This document shows positions 59,307 through 64,000 of a stretch of 64,000 nt of DNA, in pieces (positions within the stretch are counted from its first letter, which is position 1; every line of letters begins with the position of its first letter). The notes under the pieces are model-generated. The model did not search any database, was not told where the DNA came from, and saw only the letters and a program-made list of their open reading frames with translations. The position numbers and the translations under genes were made by a program. Location: positions 1-64,000 of the forward strand of contig NZ_BMIR01000005.1 of assembly GCF_014642655.1 (NCBI RefSeq), in the 5' to 3' direction. This DNA is from Pullulanibacillus camelliae (GTDB lineage Bacteria; Bacillota; Bacilli; Bacillales; Sporolactobacillaceae).

Positions 59307-59449
59307 AAGATACGTTTAGTATAGCTAAGTGTTTTTCACAATGGAATCCACAATAGAGCTCAATTTATATAAAAAGCTTTATTCCAATATTTACGTATTG
59401 AGGCCCAAGCAGGATTCTTCTATTTTTCGTCATTATATGTCACTATTTA

Positions 59450-59458
59450 TGATATAAT
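59450..59458 (+). promoter_or_regulatory. extended -10 before the TPR gene
   Basis: TGATATAAT (TGn plus TATAAT at 59453-59458), 33 bases before the start; weak -35. Confidence 0.5.
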
Positions 59459-59490
59459 TCTATAGAGATTAAAGGATACCGGGGGACATT

Positions 59491-60978
59491 ATGAAAACAG
59501 AGCATTCATCAAAGAAAAGTCAGGTTATTTCGTTTATACCCAACGGTGATTATTATTTTCAAAAAGGGATAACCGCTTATCAAAAAGGTGATCTTGCACG
59601 TGCGAAAAAATTCGTTAATCGTGCGATTGCCTTCAATCCGAATGAAACGGAATATCTTTGCCAGCAAGCGGCAATATTAGCTGAGCTTGAGGAATATAAT
59701 GAATCCAATACATTGTTAAAAAAAGTCATTTATGAACTTGATGAAAATATGACAGAATGCTATTTCTTCCTTGCCAACAACTTTGCGCATTTAGGCAATT
59801 ATGAAGAAGCGTTAAAGGAAGTTAAACAATATATTGCAAGTGAACCAAATGGAGGCTTTATTGAAGAGGCCCATGAATTATATAAAATCTTAATATTAGA
59901 ATCAGATGAAGCTTTCTTCGGTGAGGATAGTCACGTTGTCGATCATGAAAAAGGTAGACAAGCTTTAGAACGCGGTGAATTTTGGGAGGCCATTGCCTTT
60001 TTTAAAAAAGTTATCGATCAACGTTCAACGTATTGGGCAGCCTATAATAATCTCGCAATTGCTTATTATTCGTTAGGAAAAACAAAGGTTGCCTTTGATA
60101 TATTAGAAGAAGTGCTGCAAAAGGATCCAGGGAATATCCATGCGTTGTGTAATCGGATGACCTTCTACTTCCAATTGAAGCAGTTTGATCGTGTAGAAAG
60201 CTTATATACAGGACTTCTTAATCTTTATCCATTATACCCTGAGCATCGCAGTAAGCTTGGATCGACGTTTTTCTTCTTGGGTGAATATGAGTTTGCTTAT
60301 CGTTGGTTGAAGTCAGCAGAGCCTTTAGGCGCGTGGGATCAAACCTTCTATTATTGGCTTGCCGTTTCGGCATATCGTGTGGGCAAAAAACAGGAAGCCT
60401 TAAAGGCATGGAAACGCGTTGACTTTTTTAGTGATTCCCCATTTGCTCCGTTCGAATACGGAAAAATTCAAGAGCTGCTCAAGGCAGAGGATGCCGAGGA
60501 CAATCCACTTGTCCATTCCTTGCTCGAGCAGCAGTTAGAAGCAGGGCAGGAGAAGGATAAAGTGTTTGCCTTATTCATGCTCAGCTCTTGGGAAAATCCT
60601 GCCTCACAAGCGATCCTAGATGCCTTTAGTCAGCGGGATTCGGCAGAGGAGTCCCTTAGAACGCTTGCGCACTTACTCAAAGATCGTCAAGCTGCTTCAC
60701 AGGACTGCAAATTACAAGTCATGTTTGGCATAGAAAAGAAGCTTGGGGCAGGAAAACCGCTTGTAGATTATTATGGTATCTATCTGTGGTGGTATAAATT
60801 TTATACGTTGGATGTTCATGTAAAAGAGGATATAGATGTTTCTACATGGGCGGCTGTCATTGCTTATTACTGGCAAAAAGCTGAAGGGATAACGGTGTCG
60901 CAATTAGAAGTTGCTGAAATGTATGGTACAACGCTGTATCGCGTGCGTAAGCTGTTAAACGTCTTTAAACAGCATTAA
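59491..60978 (+). CDS. yvcD: TPR-repeat protein (YvcD-like)
   Basis: A 495-residue cytoplasmic protein with several TPR helices (PNGDYYFQKGITAYQKGDLA, AYNNLAIAYYSLGKTKVAF, ALCNRMTFYFQLKQFDRVES). The C-terminal 80 residues look like a helix-turn-helix (TVSQLEVAEMYGTTLYRVRK). B. subtilis yvcD lies at the same place before trxB. Partners unknown. Ribosome site gggggac. Confidence 0.85.
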   Translation: MKTEHSSKKSQVISFIPNGDYYFQKGITAYQKGDLARAKKFVNRAIAFNPNETEYLCQQAAILAELEEYNESNTLLKKVIYELDENMTECYFFLANNFAHLGNYEEALKEVKQYIASEPNGGFIEEAHELYKILILESDEAFFGEDSHVVDHEKGRQALERGEFWEAIAFFKKVIDQRSTYWAAYNNLAIAYYSLGKTKVAFDILEEVLQKDPGNIHALCNRMTFYFQLKQFDRVESLYTGLLNLYPLYPEHRSKLGSTFFFLGEYEFAYRWLKSAEPLGAWDQTFYYWLAVSAYRVGKKQEALKAWKRVDFFSDSPFAPFEYGKIQELLKAEDAEDNPLVHSLLEQQLEAGQEKDKVFALFMLSSWENPASQAILDAFSQRDSAEESLRTLAHLLKDRQAASQDCKLQVMFGIEKKLGAGKPLVDYYGIYLWWYKFYTLDVHVKEDIDVSTWAAVIAYYWQKAEGITVSQLEVAEMYGTTLYRVRKLLNVFKQH

Positions 60979-61107
60979 GTGTGCACAGGGATAGCATCGA
61001 AATTCAATTTCTTGAAAAAGGTGGCCTATTTCTTTTAATATTAAGTGGATAAAGTGAAGTCAGCAGATAAAAGATATAAAACACAAGACAATTATTGTAA
61101 GGGGTGA

Positions 61108-62058
<951 letters not shown>

Positions 62059-62189
62059 CCATACAAAATTTACTTTAATTCATTAAAGCTTTTAACAACG
62101 TTACTCTATTTTAACTCCGCTGTAACATCGATGAAATAAATAAGGTGTATGATTAGAATTAAGAAATTGACCCCCTTTTATATAGTTTG

Positions 62190-62224
62190 GCACGGGCAAA
62201 GCAAGACGCCCGTGCTTTTTTTTT
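62190..62224 (+). terminator. terminator after trxB
   Basis: GCACGGGC / GCCCGTGC stem followed by nine T. Confidence 0.95.
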
Positions 62225-62992
62225 AAAAGGAAAAGAAAGTATAAAATTTCTGATCATGAGGACGGTGCAGATTTCCGTTCCAATCCACTTGATACTGACG
62301 AAGCATTTTGGTAAAAAAGCTTTTTAATGCCCAACTGAATAAGGTCCGGGCATGTTTTTCACCCTGCTTTTTTTAGGAAATTTAAAATAATCGCCTTGTG
62401 GAAAACTGTTCATAAAAAACTTAAGAAGAAATAGCGCCTCCCCTGCACTTCTTCGAACAGTGAGCGGAGCAGGAAGGCAAAAGGTGTCTGAAGTTTGACT
62501 TAAAAAGGGAAATGCGACAGTTCTCCCTTCAGATTCATGCCCTATTTGGAAACCTCGGCTTGAATTTGTTCCGTTGAGTTAAGGATTTGTTATAAGGCAT
62601 CCGTCTTATGTTCAATTAGGATCGGCTTTTGTTGCGCTCACACCTGGATTCGAAAAACGAGACTCGCGGATTGGTTTTTCACTTCATAAGGCAGGGCATA
62701 CACTCGAAAAGTGCGGGATGATAAGTTTTTATATATGATGATATTATTTAATCATTTTTATTGTTGCTTTGTAAGTACAGGGACCTGTTTTTACATATGA
62801 AATAGGATAAGGCTTTTAAATGTGAGAGAGCGGTGCGATTTGAGTTTGATACGTTTATTGGTTTGCCACGGTATTTTGGATTTTAAATTTTGAGCAGCAA
62901 ATAAAACAGTGTATACTTAACATAAGATGATATGATTACTAACGTTTAAGTATGAATATAAATGTGATGAAAGGCCAATGTGCTAGAGGTGA
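62225..62992. other. repeat remnants between trxB and the Nudix gene
   Basis: A fragment of the GC-rich element (62254-62295) and an inverted, decayed AACAAA-type unit (62540-62660). Otherwise plain AT-rich spacer with no gene. Confidence 0.6.
62565..62633 (-). repeat. inverted decayed AACAAA-phased repeat
   Basis: TTTGTT (AACAAA on the minus strand) at 62565, 62586 and 62628, so 21 and 42 apart. Flanking GGAAACCTCGG and TGCGCTCACACCTGGATTCG match the unit at 1-157. Confidence 0.75.
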
Positions 62993-62998
62993 ATGTGG

Positions 62999-63457
62999 AT
63001 GCAAAGAGTAACTAATTGTCTTTTACTCCAAGAAAATAAGGTCCTTCTGCTTCAAAAGCCACGCCGAAATTGGTGGGTGGCTCCAGGAGGAAAAATGGAG
63101 ACTGGTGAATCGGTTAAAGATTCGGTTGTCCGTGAATTCCGAGAAGAGACAGGATTATATCTAGAAAACCCTACATTAAAAGGTGTATTTACGTTTGTAA
63201 TTAAGAATGGTGATGTCACCGAGTCTGAGTGGATGATGTTTACCTTCTTTGCTGACCACTATCAAGGACAGTTATTCAGAGAAAGCGCAGAAGGAAAATT
63301 GGCTTGGCAGCCAGCTGATGCTATAAAAGAATTACCGATGGCAGAGGGTGACCGCCATCTTCTTGATTACGTCATTCATGGAAGCGGCATGATTTTCGGA
63401 ACCTTTTATTATTCGCCTGATTTTGAATTATTAAGTTATCGCCTAGATCCAAACTGA
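62999..63457 (+). CDS. yvcI: Nudix hydrolase (YvcI-like)
   Basis: A 152-residue 8-oxo-dGTP diphosphatase-like Nudix protein. The Nudix box GGKMETGESVKDSVVREF then REETGL is complete with its catalytic glutamates. ATG 62999 sits about eight bases after agaggtg; ATG 62993 is too close to it. Always found before rapZ in Bacillus; substrate uncertain. Confidence 0.9.
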   Translation: MQRVTNCLLLQENKVLLLQKPRRNWWVAPGGKMETGESVKDSVVREFREETGLYLENPTLKGVFTFVIKNGDVTESEWMMFTFFADHYQGQLFRESAEGKLAWQPADAIKELPMAEGDRHLLDYVIHGSGMIFGTFYYSPDFELLSYRLDPN

Positions 63458-63502
63458 GGAGAATAAGGACGATACTGTAGGAATAGTGGAGGTGCTCAGG
63501 TC

Positions 63503-64000
63503 ATGAATCAGAAGTTACAAATCATCATTATTACAGGTATGTCGGGAGCTGGAAAGACGGTAGCGATTCAAAGCCTGGAGGACATGGGCTTTTTTTGCAT
63601 CGATAACTTACCGCCAACTCTTTTGCCAAAATTCTTAGACATGGTAGATGAAGCCGGGGATAAATTAAATAAGCTCGCTCTTGTTATGGACTTACGTGGT
63701 CGCGAGTTTTTCGATTCCCTCTTTGGAGCGATTGACTCCTTGAGCAATAAAGAACATATTCAACCGCAAATTCTCTTCTTAGACTCCGAGGATGAAGCGC
63801 TTGTCAGAAGATATAAGGAAACCCGGCGAGCACATCCATTAGCGCCTCATGGGACGCCTCTTGAGGGGATTCAAGCGGAACGGAAAGTACTCGAGGATAT
63901 CAAAGGCCATGCTCAATATTACATTGATACCACTGGGCTAAAACCAAAGCAGTTAAAGGAAAAAATGATTGAGTTATTTACAGAGGAAAAAACCTCAACC
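63503..64000 (+). CDS. rapZ: RapZ/YvcJ nucleotide-binding protein, cut by window end
   Basis: First 166 codons of the RapZ (YvcJ) family. P-loop [18 protein letters not shown] near residue 11, then [11 protein letters not shown] and [13 protein letters not shown]. Family members bind ATP/GTP; E. coli RapZ binds small RNAs and controls GlmS, while B. subtilis YvcJ affects competence. The ribosome site is gtggaggtg. The frame is open to the last base of the window. Confidence 0.95.
   Translation, partial: MNQKLQIIIITGMSGAGKTVAIQSLEDMGFFCIDNLPPTLLPKFLDMVDEAGDKLNKLALVMDLRGREFFDSLFGAIDSLSNKEHIQPQILFLDSEDEALVRRYKETRRAHPLAPHGTPLEGIQAERKVLEDIKGHAQYYIDTTGLKPKQLKEKMIELFTEEKTST

Overview
This window comes from an endospore-forming member of the Bacillales (Firmicutes). 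Most of it follows the Bacillus subtilis order degV-comF-flg-hag-fliDST-hpf-secA-prfB-ftsEX-ctpB-minJ-uvrBA-hprK-ppaX-trxB-rapZ. It also carries spore genes: a GerA-type germinant receptor and a CotD-like coat protein. The genus cannot be fixed from sequence alone. No rRNA, tRNA or CRISPR array was seen.

Layout. 1-2040: 157-bp tandem AACAAA repeats around a NERD-domain gene. 2355-6088: a DegV-like gene, comFA, a CheX-like gene where comFB would be expected, and comFC. 6263-6830: an IS1380-type transposase remnant cut by a GC-rich interspersed element. 7093-13662: late flagellar operon yvyF-flgM-flgN-flgK-flgL-yviE-fliW-csrA and the flagellin gene hag. 13815-22076: an AT-rich flagellin-glycosylation island with an unknown gene, a Maf/DUF115 glycosyltransferase and pseB-C-F-G-H-I for CMP-pseudaminic acid. 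22222-25323: flaG-fliD-fliS-fliT. 25649-34258: hpf, a frameshifted pRiA4b ORF-3-type gene, secA, prfB and a YitT-family gene. 34713-39205 (minus strand): a germinant receptor operon with two small extra genes. 39621-46398: ftsE-ftsX-M23 hydrolase, ctpB and minJ. 47013-52923: uvrB-uvrA and a PspC/YvlD pair. 53474-57453: hprK-yvoD-ppaX-yvoF and a cotD-like gene, with lgt absent between hprK and yvoD. 58190-64000: a Ca2+/H+ antiporter (minus), a TPR protein, trxB, a Nudix hydrolase and the start of rapZ.

How it works together. Six sequences of the form TAAA-N14..16-(G/T)(C/T)CGATA(T/A), the sigma-D promoter type, sit before cheX-like, yvyF, flgM, hag, the Maf operon and flaG. They mark a motility regulon that makes the filament, controls flagellin translation through CsrA-FliW, and decorates flagellin with pseudaminic acid. 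The hag leader holds a near-ideal CsrA hairpin.

Most interesting signals: (1) a dispersed 157-bp repeat whose AACAAA words stay 21, 31 or 42 bp apart (multiples of the DNA helical repeat) even where the sequence between them has diverged; (2) a row of hairpins upstream of uvrB with purine loops, mostly GGA, resembling CsrA-decoy RNAs; (3) a prfB gene whose autoregulatory frameshift leader is broken by an apparent one-base loss, leaving TAG directly before ATG; (4) small unannotated proteins next to the germinant receptor.
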